DNA of 64,000 nucleotides from Bacteroidota bacterium (GCA_947479455.1 CANJZE010000020.1:25414-89413); one strand, 5' to 3'. Positions 28,849-39,503 are shown, numbered from the stretch's first letter. Program-made: numbers and translations. The notes: a model not told the origin generated them from the letters alone.

Positions 28849-31428
28849 TTAATTAAGTAAGTAAACAGGTAAATTTTCCTGTGTGGCATCTACAATTTCG
28901 TTTGTCTCCATTTCTTTTGCCTCCTCTACAAACTGTTCGAAATTCTCGATTGAATTCATGGGCTGCAGTAAAGGATCGTACTTAGTGAATGCACCATTTT
29001 TAAAATAATAGTAGTTACCATCTTCAGGACTAAGCGCAACCAAATGCACCCATTCATTAATATACCATTCATAAACTTCGGGCGCACTCTGAATGGCCTT
29101 TAAAACAATTTCCGGAAGATGCTCCACAATAATTAAGAGACGAACCGGGTCATGTACTTCAATCATTTGTACTGGTAAACCGGGACGTAAATCACCGTCA
29201 GCACTATTGGCTACACCGATTAAACCCATCACATTATGTGGCAGTTTTGTTCCTGCACCTAATTTGTAATTATCTACACGTGAGAAATAATATTCCAAAT
29301 TGATTCCACCACACACTAAACCAATCGGGCGCATTACACCGGTCAGAATTTTTCCATCCGGGTCGTTCTTATAGTTGTAGGAATTCATAAACGCACGTCT
29401 ATCCAAAAATAAACCCTTAGTTATTTCACGGCTGCCAATTATGCAAAGCGTATTCGTTCCGTGACCAAGCTCGGGACGGGGTTCAAACATAGAGACAGAG
29501 CGTTGAAGAATGGACGCTCTTGCACCGGTCAAACTTTGCTTTGAGTTGATAGAAGCAAACCTTCTTGTTCTTTCTTTTGCGTTCGCATATAGTGCAGCTT
29601 CAAATGCAAGTTTATTTTTTGTGTGCTGTAAAATATGTTTTTGAGTAAGAGAATCTTCGTCATAGAAACCAATCTGGTCGCTAGCGGTGTCGTGCATACT
29701 TCCAACAAATTTCGTTTCATCCGGAATTAAAATTCCTCGCTCACGTAAAAGTTCACGCACTTTTGTATGGTTTGCCATAAAAGCAAACACGCGGGCGTTT
29801 ACAGACCCCGGCTTACCGCTGCAAGCACCGCAATCGTGTGCGCTGTGGTGTGGGTTGTTGGCGCTACTGCTGCCATGTGCAATGGCATAAATTATAGGAG
29901 CAAAATTGCTTACCAAACCAATGCTTCGCAATAGTGATTCAACTCGCGTTGCCATTTCTTCAATCGTAAAACCAATTTGCAAATCGTTTTCGCGATCTTC
30001 TAAACCTTTATTTTCGATGGTGAGCTGCGAATGCGTGTGCATGTGTGCAAAGGCATTCGAAATAGCCGGACTCATTTTAGGGCGAAACAAATTCAGAAAC
30101 AACTGTGCTCCTGCTACAAAACCCAAAAAAATAGAAGCAAAAAATCCGGGTAAAAGTGTTTGGGCTTTTTTAGTGTAAAGCAATTCGTGTTCGCGTTTTT
30201 CATTCGAACCAAATTCTTTAATCAAGTATTTTGGTGTAACAGGTGCAGGGCAAAGTTTATCATAGAAATTCGCGTTCTCTGCCTTAAAGAAAAACTCCAC
30301 ACTAAAGAAACCGGGTGTACCTAATGTCTCACAATTCTTATCGGCAGTTTCAATATGCCTGCGAAGTGAACATTCACGTTCGTCAATACAAAAAATAGCT
30401 TGAAAGTTTCTTTGTGAAGAAATTGACCTCGTTCTGTTTTTATTCAAACTGATTCCGGTCAACACTTCGTCATAATAACTCCACTCAAACGTTTCCTGCC
30501 AAAGTTGAATGACTTCCTGCAACTCTGATGATGAAACATCAGCAAACAAGTTCACCGGTTCTTTGTTCATTTTGTTTGTGAGCGGCTCCCATTTTTCACC
30601 TAAGTGAAAATCGAGTGCATCAATTTCAAACAACAGCTCAACTACAATTAAATCATGAAGCGAAATATCTCTTCGATCGAGCAAAGTGTTTGGCATGGCT
30701 TCAATGGATGCTGCCATACCTGACCAACCCTGGTGGCTGAATTGCTGATCGAAAAGATATTGTTCGAAGTATTCAGATTTGCCCACTACCATTTTCAGCA
30801 AATCAGTTAAACTGCACTTGCCGTTGAGCAAAAATTGTTTTGCTCTATTGGTTTTAAAAAAACTGACATAACTGTTTTTCTCTAACTCCTGAAGTGCACC
30901 TAAGAAACTTTTATTCTTTACAGGAAAATTCCAAAGCGCAACGCCCTGATCTAAATAGCTACAGAGAATTCTGAAAAGAAGCGGATGCACCGAATTGTCT
31001 AAATCAATTTTGTATTGATATTTCCATTCAGCTCTCAGCAAACCAAGTCGTGAATTATTGATGACATCATACTCCTTTGTCAGCAATTTCACTTTCCAAG
31101 CTTCTGCCTCCGCACCTTTCCTATCGTTCAAAATTCTATCGAAAACATCCTTTTTTACTCTTCCGATTTTATACAGCTCTCTGAATTCGGTCAATTGTAA
31201 GTGAACCTGATAACCGAAAATTTTACCTGCTTTAAAAATAGCATCGTAAAATTTCATTTGCTGAAAAGCGTGCAAAGTATTGTGATGTATAAAATCCTTA
31301 ATCGGTGTTTGCGATGGCAGATAATGTTTCAACTCATGCAATACGTGCTCTTCATTAAAAGCAGTATGCGCATGACTATGCTTCGCTGCGCTTTTCATAG
31401 TCCTTTCAATAGTTTCTGTACCGGCCAT
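28849..31428 (-). CDS. dabA: DabA, DUF2309 inorganic-carbon transport subunit
   Basis: A DUF2309 protein of 859 residues, the cytoplasmic beta-carbonic-anhydrase-like subunit of the DAB system. The zinc-site residues known for this family can be placed: C347 and D349 in FCIDERE, H518 in AHGS and C533 in DCGAC. The spacing C-x-D and H-x14-C matches the characterised protein. It is followed by dabB with an 8-base gap and preceded by a carbonic anhydrase gene with an 18-base gap. The complex is expected to convert entering CO2 to bicarbonate in one direction. The Zn site suggests an active protein. Confidence 0.93.
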   Translation of the reverse strand: MAGTETIERTMKSAAKHSHAHTAFNEEHVLHELKHYLPSQTPIKDFIHHNTLHAFQQMKFYDAIFKAGKIFGYQVHLQLTEFRELYKIGRVKKDVFDRILNDRKGAEAEAWKVKLLTKEYDVINNSRLGLLRAEWKYQYKIDLDNSVHPLLFRILCSYLDQGVALWNFPVKNKSFLGALQELEKNSYVSFFKTNRAKQFLLNGKCSLTDLLKMVVGKSEYFEQYLFDQQFSHQGWSGMAASIEAMPNTLLDRRDISLHDLIVVELLFEIDALDFHLGEKWEPLTNKMNKEPVNLFADVSSSELQEVIQLWQETFEWSYYDEVLTGISLNKNRTRSISSQRNFQAIFCIDERECSLRRHIETADKNCETLGTPGFFSVEFFFKAENANFYDKLCPAPVTPKYLIKEFGSNEKREHELLYTKKAQTLLPGFFASIFLGFVAGAQLFLNLFRPKMSPAISNAFAHMHTHSQLTIENKGLEDRENDLQIGFTIEEMATRVESLLRSIGLVSNFAPIIYAIAHGSSSANNPHHSAHDCGACSGKPGSVNARVFAFMANHTKVRELLRERGILIPDETKFVGSMHDTASDQIGFYDEDSLTQKHILQHTKNKLAFEAALYANAKERTRRFASINSKQSLTGARASILQRSVSMFEPRPELGHGTNTLCIIGSREITKGLFLDRRAFMNSYNYKNDPDGKILTGVMRPIGLVCGGINLEYYFSRVDNYKLGAGTKLPHNVMGLIGVANSADGDLRPGLPVQMIEVHDPVRLLIIVEHLPEIVLKAIQSAPEVYEWYINEWVHLVALSPEDGNYYYFKNGAFTKYDPLLQPMNSIENFEQFVEEAKEMETNEIVDATQENLPVYLLN

Positions 31429-31446
31429 TCGTTCTATGTTTTGTAT

Positions 31447-32142
31447 TTAGTAACTCATCTGTGCTCTTACATCAACTTTGTTGCAAATCATACTGTCTTC
31501 ATAAAATTCAACTAAGCCGGTATCCAGATTATGTTTGGCACCTATAATGGATATTTCGCCACTTTCAATCATTTGCTCCAAAATATAACTGCGGTCAACT
31601 ATTGTTTTTACAGATCTTCTTACGTTTAGATTGGCAACATTTTCAACAAATTCCGGATTCCTAGAATTTCTCTCACCTGATTCATCAGTTTTTGTTTCCA
31701 GATAAACAGCCGGTTGAATTTTAGAGAGAAGTTCAGTTAGATTTCCCATCTCTACATGGTCGCAAGCGCCTTTTATTGCACCGCATTTGGAATGACCAAG
31801 CACCACTATCAATTTTGAACCGGCCACTTTACAAGCAAATTCAATACTTCCAATGATATCGGTGTTTACAATATTTCCGGCAATACGTATGGAGAAAATA
31901 TCGCCCAAGCCCTGATCGAAAATCAACTCGGCAGATGTTCGGCTATCAATGCAACTAAGCACTACAGCAAAAGGCCATTGACCATCGCGCGTTTCGTTCA
32001 CTTGTTGAAGCAAATTTCTGTTCGTTTTTAAATTACTGACAAACCGTAGATTGCCTTCTTTCAAAACTTGTAAAGCCTTTTCAGGTGTCATGGAAGATTG
32101 TGTTTCGGAGGTATGTGTTTTCATATTTTGGTTGTTTATCAT
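31447..32142 (-). CDS. Beta-class carbonic anhydrase
   Basis: The protein has 231 residues and interconverts CO2 and bicarbonate. The zinc and catalytic residues are C64, D66 and R68 (SCIDSR) and H117 with C120 (GHSKCGA). It is cytoplasmic, with no signal peptide. The ATG at 32142 lies 3 bases after the SulP stop; a second ATG at 32124 is possible. The position between a SulP transporter and dabA supports a role in inorganic carbon supply. Confidence 0.95.
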   Translation of the reverse strand: MINNQNMKTHTSETQSSMTPEKALQVLKEGNLRFVSNLKTNRNLLQQVNETRDGQWPFAVVLSCIDSRTSAELIFDQGLGDIFSIRIAGNIVNTDIIGSIEFACKVAGSKLIVVLGHSKCGAIKGACDHVEMGNLTELLSKIQPAVYLETKTDESGERNSRNPEFVENVANLNVRRSVKTIVDRSYILEQMIESGEISIIGAKHNLDTGLVEFYEDSMICNKVDVRAQMSY

Positions 32143-32145
32143 TTT

Positions 32146-33717
32146 TTAGTTTGAAGTAACGTGTTTTGAATTTTCAATTTCGTAACCATCCTTAAATCCT
32201 GTAAGGGTTACTTGAATGTTTTTGTCTTTAGAACCTATTTTTAAAAAATCTTGAATCAGTTGAATCACATCATGGTCTATATACACACTGTCAGCCGCGT
32301 TGATGATAACTTTACTGTTTTCCGGCAAGTGCATGAGCGTTTGTTTAATAGCTGCTTTGTTCAAAAATGAAACTTCCTGTGCCAACTCAATGTGAACGGT
32401 TTCACCTTCATGGTGTTTTTCTTTCTTGAAGAAGTAAGCCACTTTCATGTTGGCTTTTAAAATGTAAAACACACTTACCATCAAGCCTACCCCAACACCT
32501 TTTAGCAAGTCAGTAAACACCACAGCCACTACTGTTGCAATAAATGGCACAAATTGATACTTGCCATGTTGCCACATGTGTTTGAACACTGTAGGGCTGG
32601 CTAATTTGTAACCAATTAAAATGAGAATTGCAGCTAAACATGCTAATGGAATTTTATTGAGTATGACCGGAATAGCAAGTACTGCTATTAATAGAAAAAC
32701 ACCATGTGCCACTGCCGAAATTTTTGTTTTCCCCCCCGAATTTATGTTAGCAGAGGTACGCACAATAACCGAGGTCATTGGTATGCCTCCAATTAAACCA
32801 CTCAGCATATTTCCAACGCCCTGTGCTTTTAATTCAGTATTGGTATTTGTAAATCTTTTGAGCGTGTCCATTTTGTCTGCGGCTTCTATACACAGCAGGG
32901 TTTCAATACTAGCTACTGCGGCTATGGTAACACCGGTTATCCAAACATTTACGTTCGTAATTTTTGAAAAATCGGGAAGGGAGAACTGGCCAAAAAAATC
33001 GTTAAATGAAGCTGGTACAGGTAACCTAACCAAATGTTCTTGACCAATTACGAGATTAGACCCGGTGGCTTTGAATACTTCATTTATAACTACACCGGCA
33101 ATAACAGCTACCAAGGCACCTGGAACAGTCTTTATATTTTTAAGTGCCTTAACATTGTTCCAAGCAATTAAAATACTCATAGAAATGAGCGTGATGATAA
33201 TAGCGCCCAAGTGGGAATAATTAACGGCATCTATTACTGCAGAGAAAGTATTATGACCTGTTGCTTTTTCAATAAAAAAGAAATCGCCTTCGTTATCTAC
33301 ATCGTATCCAATTGCATGGGGCAGCTGTTTCATTATGATGATTACACCAATAGCAGTTAGCATTCCTTCAATTACGTTTGACGGAAGATAGTTAGAGATA
33401 GTACCAGCTTTGGCAAAGCCTAAAAGGATTTGTATAGCCCCGGCAATAACCACTGCCAACAAAAATGTTTCATAAGAACCCAAACCGATAATAGCTGCTA
33501 ATACAATCGCAGTAAGCCCCGCTGCCGGACCGGTAACACTCAACTGAGAATGGCTTAACAACCCTACCACAATGCCACCAATTACTCCAGATATAATACC
33601 GGCAAACAATGGTGCTCCGCTGGCTAACGCAATTCCAAGACAAAGTGGTAAGGCCACTAAAAAGACTACAAGTCCCGAAAGTATGTCTGTCTTAAAGTAT
33701 TGAGAGTATAACTTCAT
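32146..33717 (-). CDS. SulP-family anion transporter with STAS domain
   Basis: A membrane protein of 523 residues. The SulP membrane domain (SGLVVFLVALPLCLGIALASGAPLFAG; SVTGPAAGLTAIV; PMTSVIVRTSANINSGG) occupies residues 1-400 and a C-terminal STAS domain about 430-510. SulP proteins carry sulfate, bicarbonate or other anions. Co-transcription with a carbonic anhydrase and DabAB favours bicarbonate, with sodium or proton coupling. It is the first gene of the operon. The substrate is inferred from context only. Confidence 0.88.
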   Translation of the reverse strand: MKLYSQYFKTDILSGLVVFLVALPLCLGIALASGAPLFAGIISGVIGGIVVGLLSHSQLSVTGPAAGLTAIVLAAIIGLGSYETFLLAVVIAGAIQILLGFAKAGTISNYLPSNVIEGMLTAIGVIIIMKQLPHAIGYDVDNEGDFFFIEKATGHNTFSAVIDAVNYSHLGAIIITLISMSILIAWNNVKALKNIKTVPGALVAVIAGVVINEVFKATGSNLVIGQEHLVRLPVPASFNDFFGQFSLPDFSKITNVNVWITGVTIAAVASIETLLCIEAADKMDTLKRFTNTNTELKAQGVGNMLSGLIGGIPMTSVIVRTSANINSGGKTKISAVAHGVFLLIAVLAIPVILNKIPLACLAAILILIGYKLASPTVFKHMWQHGKYQFVPFIATVVAVVFTDLLKGVGVGLMVSVFYILKANMKVAYFFKKEKHHEGETVHIELAQEVSFLNKAAIKQTLMHLPENSKVIINAADSVYIDHDVIQLIQDFLKIGSKDKNIQVTLTGFKDGYEIENSKHVTSN

Positions 33718-33873
33718 GATAAAATGAATTTGTTGATGGATGAATTAAACGACAGGTAAAAAACAATTGGTACGATTAATATTTTTGGAACTAGTAACGA
33801 TTTGGCTGTTGTAAATTACATCACAGAACAAATGTCGATTAAGCCAAAAAATAAAAGGTACGAGTAAGGGCGA

Positions 33874-34194
33874 TTAAGCCTTAAAATCGGGAGGAGGAGT
33901 AGGTAGTTCTATAATGAACTGGTGATTAACTCTGTTTTTAGAATCAGAGAAATAGATATGTTTTTCAGTAAAAGAAATAAAGGCAAATGCAGTAGAAATT
34001 TTTGTGCGAAGATCTTTTGTAGAATCCACATCCTCTTTGCATTCTTTTTCTTTTTTGGTTTCTTCTTCATTCATAGCCAGCATGCATACAAAGGCCGTAT
34101 TATCTTTTGAAAAAGCTGACACCAATTGTGTAACACCGGTGCAGTGCAGCAAAATGACGAGCGAAAGAAAAAATTTAAACAGTTTCGTTATCAT
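33874..34194 (-). CDS. Small secreted hypothetical protein
   Basis: I take the ATG at 34194, which gives 106 residues starting MITKLFKFFLSLVILLHCTG, a signal-peptide-like start. An upstream frame to 34308 adds another hydrophobic stretch and is less likely. The mature part has a charged EEETKKEKECKED segment and a proline-rich end (ELPTPPPDF). No family is recognised. It lies upstream of the sulP operon on the same strand. Confidence 0.5.
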   Translation of the reverse strand: MITKLFKFFLSLVILLHCTGVTQLVSAFSKDNTAFVCMLAMNEEETKKEKECKEDVDSTKDLRTKISTAFAFISFTEKHIYFSDSKNRVNHQFIIELPTPPPDFKA

Positions 34195-34349
34195 AACAAT
34201 AGTGCAAACATAATTTAAAACACATATCGCAATCAAAAGTTGGTATAAAAAAATGTTAATCAAAAATTTTATAGTGATTTCCTCACTTAAAATATTTTTA
34301 TAAATCAATGATCATGATAAAATGAATCAACTTCTCTCCCATTGATTAC

Positions 34350-34384
34350 AAAAAAAAACTCCCGCGCATTTCGGCTAGGGAGTT
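34350..34384 (-). terminator. Terminator after the module A beta-helix gene
   Basis: AACTCCC (34357-34363) pairs with GGGAGTT (34378-34384). The plus-strand A-run at 34350-34358 is a U-run on the minus strand. It lies 27 bases after the stop at 34411. Confidence 0.75.
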
Positions 34385-34410
34385 AATTCCGTTGTGGGAG
34401 TTTGAATAGT

Positions 34411-36234
34411 TTATTTGTTCACCACCATTCTCACCACTTTATTTTCGGTAGAAGTTTTTACCGTAACAAAATAAATTCCGTCAGCGTACTCAGCAGTGTT
34501 TAATGCTATTGAATTTTTGCCTGAAGTAAGTTCATTGTTATACATACTCACTGTTCTGCCTGTTATATCAGTTAACTGGATATTTACTTCTGATGAATTG
34601 TTTGCTGTGATTTGCAAAGTAGCAAATCCATTATTCGGATTAGGGAATAATTGAACGCTGTTAATGTTGCTTACTTCGTTAATTCCAGTGCCTAGAACTG
34701 TCGATGTTTGTGTTTTAACGCATCCTCTTGAGCTGGTAACGGTAACGGTGTAAGTTCCCGCAGTAGTTGCAGTAGTAGCTGCGCTTGTTCCTCCATCTGA
34801 CCATGCATAGGTTGCTCCCGGAACGTTATCGGCTGTGAGGGTTAAAGCAGGTAATGAACCGCTCTGTGTAATGTTTAACGTGAAGCCGTAGTTGATTGGA
34901 CCGGCTGTGTAGTCTTCGTTGTTAGGAGTAAACTCTGTCCAACATGTAGCCCAATTATCGGCACCAAATGCTCCACGGTAAGTTGTGTTTTCGAAGCTGC
35001 TTAATTTTGCATTCGAAAAACTTCCACCGCTTAAAGCCGGTGAGCCTGATTGAGGAGTAAAGTTGAATTGGTCGGGATTGCCGTAAGGGTAAGCTAAGTT
35101 TACCTGGTCGTTTGCATTGCCTGCGTAAACCGTATTTGAAGTAAGCACGTTGTTTAAATAAGCAGTATCAAAAGCGCTTTCGCCATACGCTTCTACACAA
35201 CCTGCAATAATGTTATTCTTAAATTCGAGCGTGTCGTTAGTAGCTTTTAATTGTGTTGAAGCACTTTCAATACGCAATCCTCTTTTGTAACCAATAAAAA
35301 CTGAATTGAAAATATTCAAACCGGTGTTTCTTCTTAAGCGTGCACACCAACCGTATTTTACATCAATGGCAGAAGCGGTAGTAGCTGCCGGTCCTACTAC
35401 AGTTATGTTAGAGAACACACCTTTTGTATAAGGAAACTGATAAGTGCCTGTGCCGTTGTTATCAGATTCAAAGGCGTTTGAGATATCGCCCTGGTCAGCA
35501 ATAGTGTCAATGCGCACAATTAAACCGTGTTGCACATTTCCTGAAAAACCAAAGTCGGTATCAAAATCATCATCGCGGCTACCGTAAGAAATAAGGTGAT
35601 TGGCATTGACAGTTCCGCCAAACCATTCATAACCGTCATCCTGACCATAACTAACCATTACATGGTCAATTTTAGTTCTGTTGCCTACACCACCAAGAGT
35701 TAAACTGTTTAGCTCGGAATTAGAACCGCAAACATAGCCTGCATATTCAATACGCACGTAGCTAATAACGCCTGAACTGTCATCGGCCACGCTTCCACCA
35801 TAATCATAATCAGTTGTAGCTCCACACTCTAAGCGACCTTGAATAGAGTTGCCGTTTCCGTCAACAATATTAGTGGGTGCCTGTCCGCAAAGTGCAAGGC
35901 CTGCCCAGTCGGCTCTTCTACGAGAACCCGCAGCCTGATTTGAAGTAAATACAATAGGTTGTTCGGGTGTACCTTGTGCAATTAGTTTGCCTCCTATAGC
36001 CACTACTAAACGACTAAGGGTGGCTTTATCGCCACGAATAATAGTGCCCGGCTCAATAGTTAATGTTACTCCACTCTTAACAATAATATCAGTGTAAAGA
36101 ATGTAGTTGTTGGTGTTTACCCAAGTGGTGTTTGTAGTAATATCAGTTGTTACCGAAATGTTTGATGCGAATGTGTTTACCGAGATAAACAGTATTGCGA
36201 ATGCAATGAGTTTTTGTAGAAATTTTTTGTTCAT
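34411..36234 (-). CDS. T9SS-exported parallel beta-helix surface protein (module A)
   Basis: The protein has 607 residues. A signal peptide (ending TFA) is followed by a beta-helix region: TIEPGTIIRGDKAT, GGKLIAQGTPEQPIVFTS, RADWAGLALCG, then repeated short strands rich in aspartate and glycine (DDGYEWFGG, GSRDDDFDTDFG). A PKD-like linker (TYTVTVTSSRGC) leads to a C-terminal T9SS sorting domain (VQLFPNPNNG ... ADGIYFVTVKT). It is homologous to the 553-residue protein at 52348-54009. It follows the TonB receptor gene on the same strand, 174 bases downstream. The ligand is unknown. Confidence 0.85.
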   Translation of the reverse strand: MNKKFLQKLIAFAILFISVNTFASNISVTTDITTNTTWVNTNNYILYTDIIVKSGVTLTIEPGTIIRGDKATLSRLVVAIGGKLIAQGTPEQPIVFTSNQAAGSRRRADWAGLALCGQAPTNIVDGNGNSIQGRLECGATTDYDYGGSVADDSSGVISYVRIEYAGYVCGSNSELNSLTLGGVGNRTKIDHVMVSYGQDDGYEWFGGTVNANHLISYGSRDDDFDTDFGFSGNVQHGLIVRIDTIADQGDISNAFESDNNGTGTYQFPYTKGVFSNITVVGPAATTASAIDVKYGWCARLRRNTGLNIFNSVFIGYKRGLRIESASTQLKATNDTLEFKNNIIAGCVEAYGESAFDTAYLNNVLTSNTVYAGNANDQVNLAYPYGNPDQFNFTPQSGSPALSGGSFSNAKLSSFENTTYRGAFGADNWATCWTEFTPNNEDYTAGPINYGFTLNITQSGSLPALTLTADNVPGATYAWSDGGTSAATTATTAGTYTVTVTSSRGCVKTQTSTVLGTGINEVSNINSVQLFPNPNNGFATLQITANNSSEVNIQLTDITGRTVSMYNNELTSGKNSIALNTAEYADGIYFVTVKTSTENKVVRMVVNK

Positions 36235-36408
36235 GTGTTTTGTATTTTGTGTGGTGCAAATGAGCAGCAGGCAAGTAAATATTATGTTGCTTCAGTATTA
36301 AATAATTGTGTTCAATTGCATTTAACAATTGATTAGTTCAATTTATTTATACAACCGGAAAAGCCATACGAAAAACTATGTTGGCTTCACCGCTACGAGA
36401 ATTATCAT

Positions 36409-39348
36409 TTAAAAATTAAACGAAACCTGAATTGAATACGTGCGGTAATTTCTTTGGCTGAGCACAATGACATCTTTGTCTTTGTTGTATTCGCGGTGTT
36501 TGCTTATTACATCGTTTTGGTAGAAAATAGTTTTAGCCGCAATTAAATCGCTTACGGTAAAGCGTACCATACCTCTGTCTTTCAAAAATTTCTGGCTTAC
36601 CTGAAAATCTAAAAGCGGTCTATAGTTTTCATACCATGCGGCATTGCCTACCTCACCGCTGGCATACATGCGCTGACCTACCTGATTATAAAGCAAGGTA
36701 ACACCAGTTCCAATTTTAGGATGTAGATAGCTTAACCCTAAGTTTACTATGTAAGGGCTTTGCCCCTGCATAGGACGCACCTGCTCATCGCTGGTGCTGT
36801 TTTTTACATTGCGCAAATCAACACGGCTGTAGACATAAGCCATATTTGCAGTAAAAACCAAATCTTCCAGTTTCTTCGAAATAAAACCAAAGTTCTTTCG
36901 CAGTTCCAGCTCCGCTCCTATTAGGTAAGCTGTTTTGGCATTGCTGAAAATAAAGGTTTGCTGGCTTCCCGTAGAAAGCGAAGTCATTTCAATAGTGTTG
37001 GTAAAATTTTTATAAAACACTGTAGCGTTTATGCTTTGCCCCTTACCCAAAAAATATTCGTAACGCAAATCGGCATTGTGAATAAAAGTTTGAAGCAGGT
37101 TCGGATTACCTAACAGGTTTACATCGCGCAGAAAGTCAAAATAAGAGAAGTTAGATGTTTCGCGAAACTCGGGGCGGCTCATGCTCTGACTGTAAGAAGC
37201 GCGAATGTTCATGTGCTCATTTAGCTTGAAAATTAGATTGACACTAGGCAGCAAAGGGAAAGACGATTTCACCTTGCCGGGTATGCCCGATTCGTAATAC
37301 GAGCCGCTGAAGTAAGAACGGTTGTAAGTAGTATCCACTACTTTTGTTTTAATGATGGGCGGCTCTGGGTCCATAGGAATTACATCAATATCAATAGCTG
37401 TAGGCGTGGTTAAACTTTGTTTGAACGATTCGAAACGGAAACCCCATACTGCTTTAAAATGTTCGCCAACATTATTGTCGAACATTACATAAGCCGCGTG
37501 AGTTGTGGATTGTGCATCATACTTATCTGATGGAAAAGCAAAGGGGTTCATGGTTAATTTATTGCTGTCGTAATTAGCCGTGTTAATGATGTGGTCTACG
37601 TTTATATCATACACCATTGAATCGCCCCACGAATTCAAATCAATGAAGAAGTTTCGCGCTTCAAAACTGCGTTTGCGCTGTTGAAACAAATAACCAACAC
37701 TAACCGTTTGCTTGTTCCCAAGAATTTTAAACGGAACCGCTAAATCTGTTCCTGCGTTATAAACGCGCTCTGTTAGGTTGCTATAGAAAAGAGCGCTTTG
37801 TTTAGGGTCGCTGCCGCCATAAGAAAACTGGTAAACAAAAGGGTCGGTGCTTTGATTAGGACCAAAGGGCACCGAAGAATTGTAAGGCCGCTCATGCGAG
37901 TAGCGCGTGGTTTTGGGTTGAGCGCGGTCAACCATCACCATGCCTCCATTCCATTTCCAGCGAATTTCATTGGCACCAAAAACATGCTCCCCACTCAGGT
38001 TCGTTGAAAAAACTTTAGCACTCGTAAACTCTAAACTCGTGCGGTTTTGTTCGGTAGCGTTGCCATAACTCACTCCGTTTCGTTCCACAATTGCTTTGTC
38101 TGAATTATTCGTAAAAATATTCTTCCACGAAATTTTATGGTTGTTCTTAATGACCACACTTAAGTTGCCGAGCAAAGCTGCTGATACGGTGTTGTTGTAT
38201 CGCTTATCGTTATAGTCATTCTCTAAATCATTTTGGGCTCCTTCATACTTAGTTCGTGTTCCTTCGGTATAGCGAAGATTGTTGGCGTAAGTAAGTGCAA
38301 ACACTCCACCAACCTGAATATCTTTTTTGCGCACAGCAAAACCTCCGCTCAATTGTAAACTCTGCCCGGGGTAAGCCATTTTCTTTTCCTTGGTTTTCCA
38401 GCTGGTGTTATTTAGTTGCTTTCCCAACGTGTGCAACGAATCATTGTTGCCGGTAATTTTTAAATCGTTCATAGCCACAATACCCGGGTAATCTTTCGGC
38501 AGCGGGCGAACGCTGTTATCGAAGCCCAGAAAATCTGTCTTGCTACCTTCATTGGTTTTATATGGCTTAAAGGTACTTCCTTCATTAAAGTTTATGCCGT
38601 AAGAAATATTGAAGAAACTTTTCTCGGGAATATCGCGTGTGTTCAATTGAATTAAACCGCCTGCCCATTCGCTCGGCAAATTCGGCTGACCGGTTTTCAT
38701 GATAATGATGTTATCTAGAATGTTCGATGGAAACACATCAAAGGCAAATGCTTTTCTATCGGGCTCGGTGCTAGGTAAAACACTGTTGTTGAGCATTGCC
38801 ATATTGTACCTATCTGCCAAACCGCGAATGATGGCAAACTTGCCATCCTGGATAGTAGCACCGCTTACTCTGCGAATTACTTCGCTCGAAGTTTTATCGG
38901 GAGAGCGTTTCATTTCTTCACTCGAAATTCCGCTTTGAATCACCGTGCTGTTTTTCTGCATCATTACAATAGCACTTTCATTATCGCGGTTGGTAACCGT
39001 GGCGGTAACTACCGCTTCATTCAAAATAGTAGCATTACTGGTGAGCGTAAGGTTAACGTTGGTTACGTTGTTGGCGGTTACCTCTACCTCTGTTTCTTTT
39101 TCGAGATAGCCGATATAACGCACCTTCACTTTGTGTTTGCCTGCGGGAACTTTTGAAACAGTAAAGTTGCCATCTAAATCGGCAGCAGCCGCAAGGTTGG
39201 TATTATCATCAATTACCACGGTAGAACCCATGAGTGTTTCACCGGTTTTTACATCTACTATTTTACCCGACACCACTCCGGTTTGCGCAAAACCGAAATG
39301 GGAAATGAAAAACAAACAGGTAATAAGCGTAAGAATTTTGCGGGTCAT
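36409..39348 (-). CDS. TonB-dependent outer-membrane receptor (module A)
   Basis: The protein has 979 residues. A signal peptide (about 21 residues) precedes a carboxypeptidase-regulatory-like domain (GVVSGKIVDVKTGETLMGSTV, residues 24-110), then a plug domain with IIRGLADRYNMAMLNN and FPSNILDNIIIMKTG (about 130-235), and a C-terminal 22-strand-type barrel ending in an aromatic residue (QVSFNF). No SusD gene is adjacent; instead the beta-helix protein gene follows. It resembles the 1031-residue receptor at 46970-50065. It imports or binds an unidentified ligand. Confidence 0.92.
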   Translation of the reverse strand: MTRKILTLITCLFFISHFGFAQTGVVSGKIVDVKTGETLMGSTVVIDDNTNLAAAADLDGNFTVSKVPAGKHKVKVRYIGYLEKETEVEVTANNVTNVNLTLTSNATILNEAVVTATVTNRDNESAIVMMQKNSTVIQSGISSEEMKRSPDKTSSEVIRRVSGATIQDGKFAIIRGLADRYNMAMLNNSVLPSTEPDRKAFAFDVFPSNILDNIIIMKTGQPNLPSEWAGGLIQLNTRDIPEKSFFNISYGINFNEGSTFKPYKTNEGSKTDFLGFDNSVRPLPKDYPGIVAMNDLKITGNNDSLHTLGKQLNNTSWKTKEKKMAYPGQSLQLSGGFAVRKKDIQVGGVFALTYANNLRYTEGTRTKYEGAQNDLENDYNDKRYNNTVSAALLGNLSVVIKNNHKISWKNIFTNNSDKAIVERNGVSYGNATEQNRTSLEFTSAKVFSTNLSGEHVFGANEIRWKWNGGMVMVDRAQPKTTRYSHERPYNSSVPFGPNQSTDPFVYQFSYGGSDPKQSALFYSNLTERVYNAGTDLAVPFKILGNKQTVSVGYLFQQRKRSFEARNFFIDLNSWGDSMVYDINVDHIINTANYDSNKLTMNPFAFPSDKYDAQSTTHAAYVMFDNNVGEHFKAVWGFRFESFKQSLTTPTAIDIDVIPMDPEPPIIKTKVVDTTYNRSYFSGSYYESGIPGKVKSSFPLLPSVNLIFKLNEHMNIRASYSQSMSRPEFRETSNFSYFDFLRDVNLLGNPNLLQTFIHNADLRYEYFLGKGQSINATVFYKNFTNTIEMTSLSTGSQQTFIFSNAKTAYLIGAELELRKNFGFISKKLEDLVFTANMAYVYSRVDLRNVKNSTSDEQVRPMQGQSPYIVNLGLSYLHPKIGTGVTLLYNQVGQRMYASGEVGNAAWYENYRPLLDFQVSQKFLKDRGMVRFTVSDLIAAKTIFYQNDVISKHREYNKDKDVIVLSQRNYRTYSIQVSFNF

Positions 39349-39503
39349 AGTGATTGTATTTGCAGGCGCGAACGTATATCCAATACACTAAGGCATTGTT
39401 TCACCAATGTTATGGTTGTGTTAAGCAGCGTGATTCACTACTGTTTATGCACATTTGGCGGTGTGCATTTCTTAACATTTAATTGATAATGGGAACAGGG
39501 CGG

